Positions 1 to 7,357 of a DNA stretch of 32,920 bases are shown in pieces. The position numbers and the translations under genes are program-made. Below the pieces are notes generated by a model, which saw nothing but the letters and a program-made list of their open reading frames with translations, did no database searches and was not told the origin of the DNA. Position 1 is the first letter of the stretch, and the number at the start of each line of letters is the position of its first letter. Origin of the DNA: Salinarimonadaceae bacterium (GTDB taxonomy: Bacteria > Pseudomonadota > Alphaproteobacteria > Rhizobiales > Beijerinckiaceae); NCBI GenBank assembly GCA_007693435.1, contig REDO01000072.1, positions 1 to 32,920 on the forward strand. Reading direction: 5' to 3'.

Positions 1-78
1 GCAGCCGCCGCCCGCTTCTCCGCGATCGTTCCGGCTCGCGCCGAAGCAGGCCGCGCCGGGCCCGGTCGCGCCAATTGA
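1..78 (+). CDS. Possible C-terminal end of an upstream gene (partial)
   Basis: The window opens in an uninterrupted frame that ends at a TGA at 76-78. It encodes about 25 residues, rich in Ala, Arg and Gly and ending in Gly-Arg-Ala-Asn. Third positions are mostly G or C, as in the real genes nearby. The piece is too short to assign a family. The stop codon overlaps the TTGACA promoter hexamer of the next gene, which fits a gene boundary. It could also be a chance open frame in GC-rich DNA. Confidence 0.3.
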   Translation, partial: AAAARFSAIVPARAEAGRAGPGRAN

Positions 79-132
79 CAGCCTCGCCGCCGCGTATCAG
101 AATGCATTCTTAGAAATCGCAATGCAATAATG
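75..132 (+). promoter_or_regulatory. Promoter and double operator of the Ldh2-family gene
   Basis: A perfect -35 TTGACA (75-80) is followed after 17 bp by CAGAAT (98-103), a 4/6 match to the -10 consensus. Two copies of the motif shared across this locus lie here 20 bp apart, about two helical turns. TATCAGAATGCATTCTTA (95-112) overlaps the -10, and AATCGCAATGCAATAATG (115-132) follows it near the start of transcription. The first copy contains the perfect 12-bp palindrome AGAATGCATTCT (99-110). Regulation by the IclR-type protein encoded at 8385 is inferred. Confidence 0.6.
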
Positions 133-143
133 AGGGGATCGCG

Positions 144-1160
144 ATGGCCGGCGTGGTGAACGTCTCCGTCGAGAGGCTCGTCGCCCTCGGCGCCGAGATC
201 TTCGAGGCTTTCGGCGTCGCGCCCGACGATGCGACGCCTCTTGCCCGACACTTCATCCGCGCCGAGGCCCAGGGCAATGTCAGCCACGGCGTCGTCAGGA
301 TTCTTTATCGGGCGAAACAGTTCGCCGCCGGCAAGGCCAATCCGCGTCCGCGCATCGTCTTTTCCGAGGCTTCGGGCGTCGTCAAGGCGCAGGCCGATGG
401 CGGGATCGGCCCGCTGGTGGCCGAGCGGATGCTCGAAAGGCTGGTCGAGCCCTCGCGCAATCAGGCCGTGACGCTCGGGATCGCCGCCGAGACCGGCACG
501 ATGGGCGCGCTTGGAGTCATGGCGCGCGACATCGCCGAGCGGGGCATGGTCGGGCTCATCCTGCAGCGGACCGACCCGTTCATGTCGCTCAACGGCGTGC
601 CGAGCATCGGCAACAATCCCTTCGCCTTCGCCGCGCCTCTGGCGGGCGCCGATCCGATCGTCTTCGACATGGCCAACAGCGTCGTGGCGCGCGGCGTGAT
701 CGAGATGAGCGCCAAGAGCGGCGCGCCGATTCCGGAAGGCTGGGCGCTCGACGCGCGCGGGGAGCCCACGACCGACGCGGCGCAGGCGCTGGCCGGAGCC
801 CTGCTGCCGGCCGGCGCGCATAAGGGGCTCTGCATGGCCCTGATGGTCGAATGTCTGACGCGGGGTCTCGCCGCCGATCTGGAGCCCGCCGCTTCGCAGC
901 GCCGCTGGCCGCTCGCCGTTTCGGCGCTCTTCGTCGTCGTCAATCCCGAACTTTGCGGGGCGACGACCTACCGGGAGACGATGGCGCGCTGGAGCGCCGA
1001 ATATGTCGGGAAGGGCGGAAAGATTCCCGGTCATGCGGGCGCTGCGAAGGAGCGCGAATCCGTCGCGCGCGGAGTCGATCTCGGTCCCGCCGGCGTCAAC
1101 GCTCTGCGCGAAGCGGCGACCTTGGCCGGTCTGTCGCCGGACATCGTGCCCTCGAGCTGA
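144..1160 (+). CDS. Ldh2-family (malate/L-lactate/ureidoglycolate) NAD(P)H-dependent oxidoreductase
   Basis: This 338-residue protein belongs to the Ldh2/YlbC/AllD dehydrogenase family, which uses a non-Rossmann NAD(P) fold to reduce or oxidise 2-oxo/2-hydroxy acids or cyclic imines in the cytoplasm. Visible hallmarks are the N-terminal SHGVVR motif (about residues 52-57), the GNNPFAFAAP segment, FDMANSVVARG, and the C-terminal PIPEGWALDARGEPTTD stretch followed by GAHKG and a helix. The length is close to family size. In the usual NSNHFG motif the conserved His is replaced: the protein has ETGTMG at about residues 112-117, so substrate handling may differ. The ATG at 144 follows GAGGGGATCGCG, a good ribosome site. 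The gene appears to be transcribed alone from the promoter at 75-103. The substrate is unknown. Confidence 0.85.
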   Translation: MAGVVNVSVERLVALGAEIFEAFGVAPDDATPLARHFIRAEAQGNVSHGVVRILYRAKQFAAGKANPRPRIVFSEASGVVKAQADGGIGPLVAERMLERLVEPSRNQAVTLGIAAETGTMGALGVMARDIAERGMVGLILQRTDPFMSLNGVPSIGNNPFAFAAPLAGADPIVFDMANSVVARGVIEMSAKSGAPIPEGWALDARGEPTTDAAQALAGALLPAGAHKGLCMALMVECLTRGLAADLEPAASQRRWPLAVSALFVVVNPELCGATTYRETMARWSAEYVGKGGKIPGHAGAAKERESVARGVDLGPAGVNALREAATLAGLSPDIVPSS

Positions 1161-1168
1161 AGCCGCGT

Positions 1169-1212
1169 CGCGCCTCTCCCGATCCCGGTTCGATCTTCGC
1201 CCCGGAGGCGCG
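1169..1212 (+). terminator. Weak inverted repeat behind the Ldh2-family gene
   Basis: CGCGCCTC (1169-1176) pairs perfectly with GAGGCGCG (1205-1212) across a 28-base loop, starting 9 bp after the stop codon. The loop is long and no T-run follows, so termination would be inefficient or Rho-assisted. Confidence 0.25.
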
Positions 1213-1220
1213 CAAAGGGC

Positions 1221-1274
1221 TTGAAATACCTTCGCAATTGAATGATAGTTATTGTATAGAGATATAAACTATCA
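1221..1274 (+). promoter_or_regulatory. Promoter and operator of the CoA-ligase/oxidase operon
   Basis: TTGAAA (1221-1226), a 17-bp spacer and GATAGT (1244-1249) form a plausible promoter. On the minus strand, TATCTCTATACAATAACT (1264 down to 1247) is a strong copy of the shared locus motif, and it covers the -10. The region also has the inverted repeat TGATAGTT (1243-1250) and AACTATCA (1267-1274). A weaker forward copy, TTCGCAATTGAATGAT, starts at 1231. The mRNA leader before the ATG at 1398 would be about 140 nt. Confidence 0.6.
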
Positions 1275-1397
1275 AAAAGCGTTTCACCCTGCGCTTTCGA
1301 TCCGCCGTCGGACGAGCGCAAGCGTGCGACGCGCGTGACGAAAGATCGCCTCGGGGCGTGGGGTCGGTTCCCGCATTCGCCCGAAGGCGGCGGAAGG

Positions 1398-2534
1398 ATG
1401 TCCAGCTTGATCAAACTCTTCGAGTTCGAAGGAAAGGCGCTGCTCGCGGGCTGCGGCCTCCCCATTCCCGCCGGCGCATTGTCGACGGAAATGCCGGACG
1501 CCCTCGACGGCGCCCTCGTCGTCAAGGCGCAGGTCCTCGCGGGAGGCCGCGGCAAGGCGGGCGGAATCCGCTTCGCCCGCGACCGGGGCGAGGCGCTGGC
1601 GATGGCCGGGGAGATACAGGGCTCGTTGCTCGGCGAAAACGTCGTCGAGGCGGTCTATATCGAGGAGCGCCTCGACATCGCGCGCGAATTCTATCTAGCG
1701 GCGCTCGTCGACCGCGATCTCGGGATGCCCGTTCTGCTCGCATCGGCCGAGGGCGGCGTCGAGATCGAGAGCGTCGCGCCGGAGAAGATTCTGCGGCAGC
1801 CGGTCGATCCTCTCATCGGGCTCCAGCCCTTCATGGTCGAGCGCCTGGCGCGGGGTCTCGGCCTGTCGGGCGAGCCGGCGAAGGAATTCTCCGCGATCGC
1901 CGGTCGTCTTTACGAGGCGCTCGTTTCGCAGGACGCGGAGCTCGTCGAGATCAATCCGCTGGCGCTGACGGTGGACGGACGGTTCGTCGCAGCCGACGCC
2001 AAGGTCGCGCTCGACGAGGACGCCGCCTTCCGACATCCGGGAAGACGGGCGAAGCCCGCCGGCACGGCTTTCGAGCTTGAAGCGCGCGATCTCGACGTCA
2101 TCGGCGTCGAGACCGGCGAAAAGGGTGGAATCGTCGCGGTCATGAACGGCGCCGGGCTCACCATGGCGACGCTCGACGAGGTGCTCGCTCTCGGAGGCCG
2201 GATGTCCGGCGTCATCGAGCTCCACGGCGCGATGATGAACGGCCCTGAGCGCATCTGCGACATCATCGAGATCGCCCTGCGCCGGCTCGAACCGGTGACG
2301 ATCCTCGTCAATATCCACTTCCAGTTCCGCAGCCTCGTCACCATCGCGGAGGGCGTCGCGCTCGCCATGAAGCGGTTCCCCGAGCTGACCGCCGACAGGC
2401 TCGTGCTGCGCTTGCGCGGCGAAGAGGAAGAAGAGGCCCGCGCTATCCTCGCGGGAAGCGGCGTTACGATTTTCCGGGATTTCGGTCCCGCCTGCGCGGG
2501 CGCCGTCGAGCGCGCCGCCGCGAATAGAGGGTGA
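1398..2534 (+). CDS. Succinyl-CoA synthetase beta-subunit-like (ATP-grasp CoA ligase, SucC/MtkA type)
   Basis: This 378-residue protein is the nucleotide-binding half of a two-subunit acid-CoA ligase; its partner follows directly. The ATP-grasp domain is well kept: VVKAQVLAGGRGKAGG near residue 43, the EFYLAALVDRD segment, and the metal-binding EINPLAL ... AADAKVALDEDA stretch. The C-terminal ligase domain starts normally with VMNGAGLTMATLD and then diverges. The usual NFLDVGGGA is GVIELHGAM, and the usual NIFGGIVRCD is NIHFQFRSLV (His307 to Phe310). These loops normally contact CoA and the phosphohistidine. The ATG at 1398 is chosen because GAAGG lies 10 bp upstream; an in-frame GTG at 1335 lacks such support. 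The setting, with oxidase and crotonase genes, argues for a dedicated catabolic ligase and not the TCA-cycle enzyme. Confidence 0.85.
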   Translation: MSSLIKLFEFEGKALLAGCGLPIPAGALSTEMPDALDGALVVKAQVLAGGRGKAGGIRFARDRGEALAMAGEIQGSLLGENVVEAVYIEERLDIAREFYLAALVDRDLGMPVLLASAEGGVEIESVAPEKILRQPVDPLIGLQPFMVERLARGLGLSGEPAKEFSAIAGRLYEALVSQDAELVEINPLALTVDGRFVAADAKVALDEDAAFRHPGRRAKPAGTAFELEARDLDVIGVETGEKGGIVAVMNGAGLTMATLDEVLALGGRMSGVIELHGAMMNGPERICDIIEIALRRLEPVTILVNIHFQFRSLVTIAEGVALAMKRFPELTADRLVLRLRGEEEEEARAILAGSGVTIFRDFGPACAGAVERAAANRG

Positions 2535-2544
2535 GGTCCGAATC

Positions 2545-3432
2545 ATGGCCATTCTCGTCGACAAGACCTCGCGGATCATCATCCAGGGCATCACGGGCCC
2601 GACCGGCCGCATCTACGCCGAGCGGATGATCGCCAACGGAACGCCGCTCGTGGGCGGCGTCGCGCCGGGACGCGGCGGACAGGTCGTGGCGGGCGTGCCC
2701 GTCTTCGACAGCGTCGCCGACGCCGTTGCGAAGACGGGCGCCGACGCCTCGCTGTCCGCAGTGCGCAATTCGCTGACTTTGGGCGCGTGTTTCGAGGCGC
2801 TCTCGGCGGGGATCCGCACGCTCGTCGTCTACACCGAGAACGTGCCCGTCCACGACGCCATCCGCCTCACCGCCTATGCGCGGGCCAAGGGCGCGCGGCT
2901 GCTCGGCCCGAATTCCGCGGGCGTCATCAGCCCGGGCAAGGCCAATCTCGCCGATCTCAACGACCGTAACGTGCAGCCCGGGTCGATCGGCATCGTCTCC
3001 AAGAGCGGCACGCTCACCTATGAGGTCGTCGACGATCTCCAGGCGCGCGGCTTCGGCGTGAGCAGCGTCGTCTGCCTCGGCGGCGACCCGGTCCTCGGAA
3101 CCACCTACGCGGACGTCCTGCCCCTGTTCGACGCCGATCCGGAGACGCGTCTCGTCGTCCTCATCGGCGAACCGGGCGGGAGGCTCGAGCATCACGCGAT
3201 CGAGACGATCCGGACCATGAAGACCCCCGTGGTCGCCTATATCGCCGCCAGCAACGCGCCTCCCGAGAAGCGCATGGGTCACGCCGGCGCGATCTACGAG
3301 GGCGGCGATACGACCGCGCAGGCGAAGATCGCGGCTTTCCGCGAGGCCGGCTGCGAGGCGGTCGCGCGGGTTACGGAAGTCGCCGACGCCGTCGAGCGGA
3401 CGCTCGATCTGCGCCGGGCGAAAAGCGCCTGA
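2545..3432 (+). CDS. sucD: Succinyl-CoA synthetase alpha-subunit-like (SucD/MtkB type)
   Basis: This 295-residue protein is the CoA-binding, phosphohistidine-carrying subunit that partners the preceding gene. It shows the N-terminal Rossmann segment IIIQGITGPTGRIYAE, the GPNSAGVISPG loop (usually GPNCPG), the VSKSGTLTYEV helix start and the GEPGG motif. The phosphorylated His sits in KRMGHAGAI at residue 246, the same number as in the E. coli enzyme. All catalytic elements of this subunit look intact, in contrast to the altered beta subunit. The start ATG lies 10 bp after the beta-subunit stop with a GAGGTCCG ribosome site, so the two are co-translated. The likely substrate is a dicarboxylate such as succinate, malate or a close analogue, but the exact acid is unknown. 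Confidence 0.88.
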   Translation: MAILVDKTSRIIIQGITGPTGRIYAERMIANGTPLVGGVAPGRGGQVVAGVPVFDSVADAVAKTGADASLSAVRNSLTLGACFEALSAGIRTLVVYTENVPVHDAIRLTAYARAKGARLLGPNSAGVISPGKANLADLNDRNVQPGSIGIVSKSGTLTYEVVDDLQARGFGVSSVVCLGGDPVLGTTYADVLPLFDADPETRLVVLIGEPGGRLEHHAIETIRTMKTPVVAYIAASNAPPEKRMGHAGAIYEGGDTTAQAKIAAFREAGCEAVARVTEVADAVERTLDLRRAKSA

Positions 3433-3490
3433 GACGCGTTCGGAGGGTCAGGGCGGGAGATTGTGCGCCGGACGGGAAGCGGAGGGAGGC

Positions 3491-3796
3491 ATGCGAAACG
3501 AGATGCTGGTTCCGGTCGCGCCGTTCGACGCGCCCCTCCTGACTTGCACGATCGACGGCCGTCCGGTCGAGGCGCAGGCTGGGCAAACGGTGTTGACCGT
3601 CATGCTCACGAACGGCGCTTTCGTCCGTCGCCACGACGTTGACGGGGAAAAGCGTGCGGGTTTCTGCCTGATGGGCGCCTGTCAGGATTGCTGGGTGTGG
3701 TTCTCGCCGGACCGCCGCGGCCGCGCCTGCACGACGCCGGTCGTGGACGGCATGCGGATCGTCACCTCTGCGTCATATGGCGGCGGCGATGGCTAG
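3491..3796 (+). CDS. Small [2Fe-2S] subunit of a HcnA/opine-oxidase-type dehydrogenase
   Basis: This 101-residue protein is a plant-type [2Fe-2S] domain of the HcnA family, the gamma subunit of heterotrimeric flavin amine dehydrogenases (hydrogen cyanide synthase, D-hydroxyproline dehydrogenase, opine oxidases). It shows TIDGRPVEAQAGQTVL near the start and the cluster ligands FCLMGACQDCW (C-x4-C-x2-C) followed by RGRACTTPV with the fourth Cys. The ATG at 3491 is preceded by GGAGGGAGG, an almost ideal ribosome site; an upstream TTG at 3461 is much weaker. The 3' end overlaps the next gene by 20 bp, as expected for subunits made together. It would pass electrons from the FAD subunits towards a quinone or the respiratory chain. 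Confidence 0.85.
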   Translation: MRNEMLVPVAPFDAPLLTCTIDGRPVEAQAGQTVLTVMLTNGAFVRRHDVDGEKRAGFCLMGACQDCWVWFSPDRRGRACTTPVVDGMRIVTSASYGGGDG

Positions 3797-5150
3797 AGCG
3801 CTCGTCGTCGGCGCCGGCCCCGCCGGCATCGCGGCTGCGGGCGTTCTCGTCCGGGCGGGCGCCGACGTCACCCTCGTGGACGAGAATCCGCGCCCGGGAG
3901 GCCAGATCCATCGCCGGCCCGCAGACGGTCTGCGGATCGACATGCGGCGCCTTCTCAGCCGCTCGCTCGAAGCATACGATGCCTTTCACGCGAAAGCGGA
4001 CGCCTTGTGCGAGGCCGTCGATTACCGTCCCTCGACGCTTGTCTGGAGCGCGCGCGACGGCGAAGCGCATCTGGCTTCCGATTCGCGCTCCGTCTCCCTC
4101 GGCTATGACGCGCTCGTGCTCGCCACGGGCGCGGTCGATCGCGTGGCGCCCGTGGCGGGCTGGACCCTGCCGGGCGTCTTCTCGCTGGGCGGAGCACAGG
4201 TCCTGCTCAAGGGCCAGGGTTGCCTGATCGGGAGCCGCACGGTCTTCTGCGGGGCGTCGCCGCTGCTCTATCTGGCCGCCCTGCAATACGCGCGGATGGG
4301 GGGAGACGTCGCGGCGATCATCGACGAAGCGCCGTTTTCCGCCAAGATCAGGGCGCTGCCGCAGATGGCGTCCGAGCCCGGCACGCTGCTCGAGGGCTTG
4401 CGCTACATGCGCGCGCTGGCGCGGCGCGGGGTGCGGATCGTCCACGGCGCCAGCGTTGCGTCCTTCACGGGCGAGGATCGCGTCGAGGGCGTCGAGATCG
4501 TCCGGCGCGACGGGACGCGCGAGACCATCGCTTGCGATTCCGTCGCCTATGGCCACGGCCTGAAGCCGGAAAGCCAGCTCGCGGAACTCGCCGGCGGCGG
4601 CTTGCGCTACGATCCGGACGTTCGCCTCCACCTGCCCGAGACCGACGAGGACGGGCGCCTGCTCCCGGGCGTCTACGCCTGCGGCGACGGCGCCATGGTC
4701 GGCGGGGCTGTCGCGGCGGAGATATCGGGCAGGCTCGCTGGCGCCGCCGCGGCGCGCGATCTCGGGCTCCTGCCTGACGCCGACGCCGGGCGAGCCTCCC
4801 TGGCGCGGCGGCTCGGCCGCCTGCGACGCTTCCAGCGGGGTCTGGCGATCGCTTTCCCGTGGCGCCGTCACTTTGCCTCGTCCCTCGACAACGGGGTGAT
4901 CCTGTGCCGCTGCGAGAACGTCACCGTCGGCGAGGTGCGCGCCAGCCTGTCGCGCCCCTTCGGCGCGGGAGACGTCAATCGCGTGAAGGCCGATACGCGC
5001 TGCGGCATGGGGCGCTGTCAGGGCCGCTTCTGCGGGCCGGCTTTCGTCGAGATCGTCGCGGCGGCGGGCGGCTCCGACGCGCGCCCTGGCCGGCTGCGAA
5101 GCCAGCCGCCGGTCAAGCCCCTTCCGGTCGCGGCCGGGAGCGCGCCATGA
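3777..5150 (+). CDS. FAD/[2Fe-2S] subunit of a HcnB/opine-oxidase-type dehydrogenase
   Basis: This 457-residue protein is the alpha subunit of the heterotrimer. It has an N-terminal dinucleotide fold with VGAGPAGIAAA and a DENPRPGGQI segment, a central pyridine-nucleotide-disulfide-oxidoreductase core (ATGAVDR, YACGDGAMVGG) and a C-terminal BFD-like [2Fe-2S] domain. The cluster ligands are Cys377 and Cys379 (CRC), then Cys409 and Cys414 (CGMGRC). A second ATG at 3789 could also serve as start. The stop overlaps the next start as ATGA. Family members oxidise amino acids or opines at a C-N bond. The length (about 460) and the order small subunit-alpha-beta match hcnABC, but the substrate cannot be read from the sequence. 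Confidence 0.87.
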   Translation: MAAAMARALVVGAGPAGIAAAGVLVRAGADVTLVDENPRPGGQIHRRPADGLRIDMRRLLSRSLEAYDAFHAKADALCEAVDYRPSTLVWSARDGEAHLASDSRSVSLGYDALVLATGAVDRVAPVAGWTLPGVFSLGGAQVLLKGQGCLIGSRTVFCGASPLLYLAALQYARMGGDVAAIIDEAPFSAKIRALPQMASEPGTLLEGLRYMRALARRGVRIVHGASVASFTGEDRVEGVEIVRRDGTRETIACDSVAYGHGLKPESQLAELAGGGLRYDPDVRLHLPETDEDGRLLPGVYACGDGAMVGGAVAAEISGRLAGAAAARDLGLLPDADAGRASLARRLGRLRRFQRGLAIAFPWRRHFASSLDNGVILCRCENVTVGEVRASLSRPFGAGDVNRVKADTRCGMGRCQGRFCGPAFVEIVAAAGGSDARPGRLRSQPPVKPLPVAAGSAP

Positions 5151-6343
5151 CGGTCCTGACCGCCGATGTCGCGATCGTCGGGGCCGGTCTGATCGGCTGC
5201 ATGCTGGCGCGCGATCTGGCGCTTGGCGGCCGGTCGGTCGTCGTCATCGACAAGGGCCGCGTCGGCGGGGAATCGAGCGGCGTCAGTTTCGGCAGCCTGC
5301 GCATCCAGGGAACGCGCGGGACCTCGCTGGAATTCGCGCTGCGCGCCCAGACCATCTGGGAGAATGTCGAGACGGAAATCGGCCGCAGCGTCGAGTTCGA
5401 TCCGTCAGGCCATGTCCATCTGGCGCTCGACGAGGCGCAGGTCGAGCGGCTCGAGGAGAACGCCCGCCATCTGCGCGCGCACGGCGCCGAGGTCGAGATC
5501 GTCGGGCGCAACGAGATCGCGCGGCGTTGGCCCTTCCTCGCCCGGGAGCGCGTCGTCGCCGCCTCGTGGTCGAGCCGCGACGCGCTCGTCAATCCGCGTC
5601 TCGTGGCGCCCGCCTTCGCAGCCGCCGCCGCGCGTCTGGGCGTGCGCATCGTCGAGGAGGCGGAGGTGATCGCGGCCGAGCGGAAGGACGGGCGGTTCCG
5701 GCTGCGCACGGGCTCGCGGGTCGCCCCTTCGATCGTAGCGGACGTGCTCGTAAACGCGGCGGGCGCCTGGTGCGGGCGCCTCGCTGCGTTGTTCGGCGAG
5801 CATATCCCCGTTTTCGCCGCAGGGCCGGCGGAGATCGTGACCGAGCCCGTCGAGCGCTTTCTCGGCCCGGTCATCCACGTCGTGGACGGCAGCGTGCTCT
5901 TTCGGCAGACCCGTCGGGGCAATCTGATCGTCGCGGGGCATCCGCGCATGAGCGTCGACATGGATTCGCGCGACAACCGCGTGCCGCCGGCGAAGATCCT
6001 CGTCAATCTCGGCCGCCTCGCGGCGATCGCGCCGGGCCTCGGCGCCTGCCACGTGCTGCGCACATGGACCGGGATCGAGGGCTATGTCCCCGACATGAAC
6101 CCGGTTCTCGGCCCGAGCGCGACGACGCCGGGCCTGTTCCACGCCTGCGCCTTCAGCGGCCATGGCCTACAAGTCGGCCCGGCCGCGTCTGTGGCGCTGA
6201 CGGAGCTGATCACGACCGGGCGCACCGACATGCCGATCGACGATTTCGGCGTCGAGCGCTTCGCCGAAGACCGCGCGCGCGCCGTCCCGACAATGGGCGA
6301 AGAATTCAGTCACGACGTGATCGACAAGGGAGCAAAGCCATGA
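5147..6343 (+). CDS. FAD-dependent amino-acid oxidase/dehydrogenase subunit (DAO family, HcnC-like)
   Basis: This 398-residue protein is the catalytic beta subunit of the trimer and a member of the glycine oxidase/D-amino-acid dehydrogenase family. It begins with a classical FAD fold, VAIVGAGLIGCMLARDLA, followed by VIDKGRVGGESSGVSFG. Later come VNAAGAW, RTWTGIEGYVPDMNPVLGP and the C-terminal HACAFSGHGLQVGPAA, the second FAD-contact region. The open frame extends far upstream, but the ATG at 5147 starts exactly at the fold and overlaps the previous stop (ATGA). It oxidises an amine or imino substrate; electrons then pass through the [2Fe-2S] subunits. HcnC, hydroxyproline dehydrogenase and opine oxidase are all possible relatives. 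Confidence 0.87.
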   Translation: MTVLTADVAIVGAGLIGCMLARDLALGGRSVVVIDKGRVGGESSGVSFGSLRIQGTRGTSLEFALRAQTIWENVETEIGRSVEFDPSGHVHLALDEAQVERLEENARHLRAHGAEVEIVGRNEIARRWPFLARERVVAASWSSRDALVNPRLVAPAFAAAAARLGVRIVEEAEVIAAERKDGRFRLRTGSRVAPSIVADVLVNAAGAWCGRLAALFGEHIPVFAAGPAEIVTEPVERFLGPVIHVVDGSVLFRQTRRGNLIVAGHPRMSVDMDSRDNRVPPAKILVNLGRLAAIAPGLGACHVLRTWTGIEGYVPDMNPVLGPSATTPGLFHACAFSGHGLQVGPAASVALTELITTGRTDMPIDDFGVERFAEDRARAVPTMGEEFSHDVIDKGAKP

Positions 6344-6447
6344 TCGCGAAAGCGCGCGGCTCCTTCCTGCGCCTGTCCTGCGCCGCCGACGATAGCGTCG
6401 TCGAGGGCTGCCCGCGCATCGCGGAATTCTGCAACACGCTGCGCTGA
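6340..6447 (+). CDS. Translationally coupled 35-residue small protein (unknown)
   Basis: A 35-codon frame starts at an ATG that overlaps the stop of the oxidase subunit (ATGA at 6340-6343) and ends 24 bp before the next gene. AAGGGAGC lies at the right distance upstream. About 31 of 34 sense codons end in G or C, matching real genes here. The peptide has three Cys residues (14, 24 and 31) in EGCPRIAEFCN and upstream LSCAADD, and no transmembrane segment. I do not recognise a family. It might be a small accessory or metal-binding subunit of the oxidase. It might equally be a remnant or simply a translational bridge to the crotonase gene. Confidence 0.45.
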   Translation: MIAKARGSFLRLSCAADDSVVEGCPRIAEFCNTLR

Positions 6448-6471
6448 ACGGAGCGCGAGAGGAGGAAAGCC

Positions 6472-7266
6472 ATGTCCAAGTCCACGGACAATGCCGCGGA
6501 GCCCGTCGTCATCGTCGAGCGCCGGGGACGCATCGGGATCATCACGCTCAACAAGCCGCGCAAGCTCAACGCCTGGGACAAGCCCATGCGCGAGGAGATC
6601 GTCGCGGCCCTGCGCGCCTTCGACGCCGACGCGGAGATCGGCGCGGTGATCATGACCGGGGCGGGCGATCGCGCCTTCTCGGCCGGTCAGGATTTCGCCG
6701 AGGCGCACGATTTCGACGAGGAGCGCGCCGAGAGCTGGATCCGGGAATGGGAGGCGTTCTACGGGGCTTTGCGCCGCTCGACAAAGCCCATCGTCATCGC
6801 GCTGAACGGCGTCGCGGCGGGCTCGGCCTTCCAGGTGGCGCTGCTCGGCGATATCCGTATCGGCCACGAGGGCGTTCGCATGGGCCAGCCCGAGATCAAT
6901 TCCGGTATCGCCAGCATCACGGGGCCTTGGATCATGAAGGAGATTCTAGGCCTCTCGCGGACGGTCGAGCTGACCCTGACGGGACGCATGATGGACATGG
7001 AGGAGGCCCACCGCATCGGGATCGTGCATCACGTCGTCGCGCGCGAGGCGGTGATGGAGCGCGCGCTCGCGGTCGCGGAGGATCTCGCTTCCAAGTCGCC
7101 CGTCGCCATGCGGCTGGACCGTGCGTGGTTCGCCGACATGACCGAGGCGTCCTTCCGCCAGGCCATCGAGGCCGCCATCGCCTCCCACCGCGCCGCCTAC
7201 GCATCGGGCGAGCCGGCCAAGAAGATGGAGGAGTTCATGGACAAGCGCGGCCACAAGCTGCGCTGA
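6472..7266 (+). CDS. Enoyl-CoA hydratase/isomerase (crotonase family)
   Basis: This 264-residue protein acts on acyl-CoA thioesters. Oxyanion-hole segments are visible as AFSAGQDF (about residues 64-71) and NGVAAGSAFQVAL (about 108-120). Both glutamates used by classical hydratases appear to be kept, one in MGQPEINSGI and one in SRTVELTLTG. A C-terminal helix ending in KKMEEFMDKRGHK completes the fold. The ATG at 6472 has an excellent ribosome site, GGAGGAAAGCC. It is the last gene of the operon that begins at 1398 and would act on the CoA ester made by the ligase at 1398-3432 or that at 14285-15919. Hydration of a 2-enoyl-CoA is the simplest reading. Confidence 0.88.
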   Translation: MSKSTDNAAEPVVIVERRGRIGIITLNKPRKLNAWDKPMREEIVAALRAFDADAEIGAVIMTGAGDRAFSAGQDFAEAHDFDEERAESWIREWEAFYGALRRSTKPIVIALNGVAAGSAFQVALLGDIRIGHEGVRMGQPEINSGIASITGPWIMKEILGLSRTVELTLTGRMMDMEEAHRIGIVHHVVAREAVMERALAVAEDLASKSPVAMRLDRAWFADMTEASFRQAIEAAIASHRAAYASGEPAKKMEEFMDKRGHKLR

Positions 7267-7291
7267 GGGCGCGGGCGGGCCGGAAAAGAAC

Positions 7292-7321
7292 GGCGCGGGA
7301 GCGATTGCTCGCCGCCGCGCC
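7292..7321. terminator. Candidate bidirectional terminator between convergent genes
   Basis: GGCGCGG (7292-7298) pairs with CCGCGCC (7315-7321), and an inner stem GAGC (7299-7302) pairs with GCTC (7307-7310) around the loop GATT; a GCCG bulge separates the two stems on one side. It lies 26 bp after the stop of the plus-strand crotonase and 37 bp after the stop of the minus-strand crotonase. There is no clear T-run. Confidence 0.45.
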
Positions 7322-7357
7322 AGTTCGGGGCCTCGGGCCGAATTCTCCCGTGCCCTC

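Noticed and set aside
3491-6343. Calling the trimer a hydrogen cyanide synthase
   Set aside because: Order and sizes match hcnABC, but the same architecture occurs in opine oxidases and hydroxyproline dehydrogenases, and the CoA-ligase neighbours favour a catabolic role.
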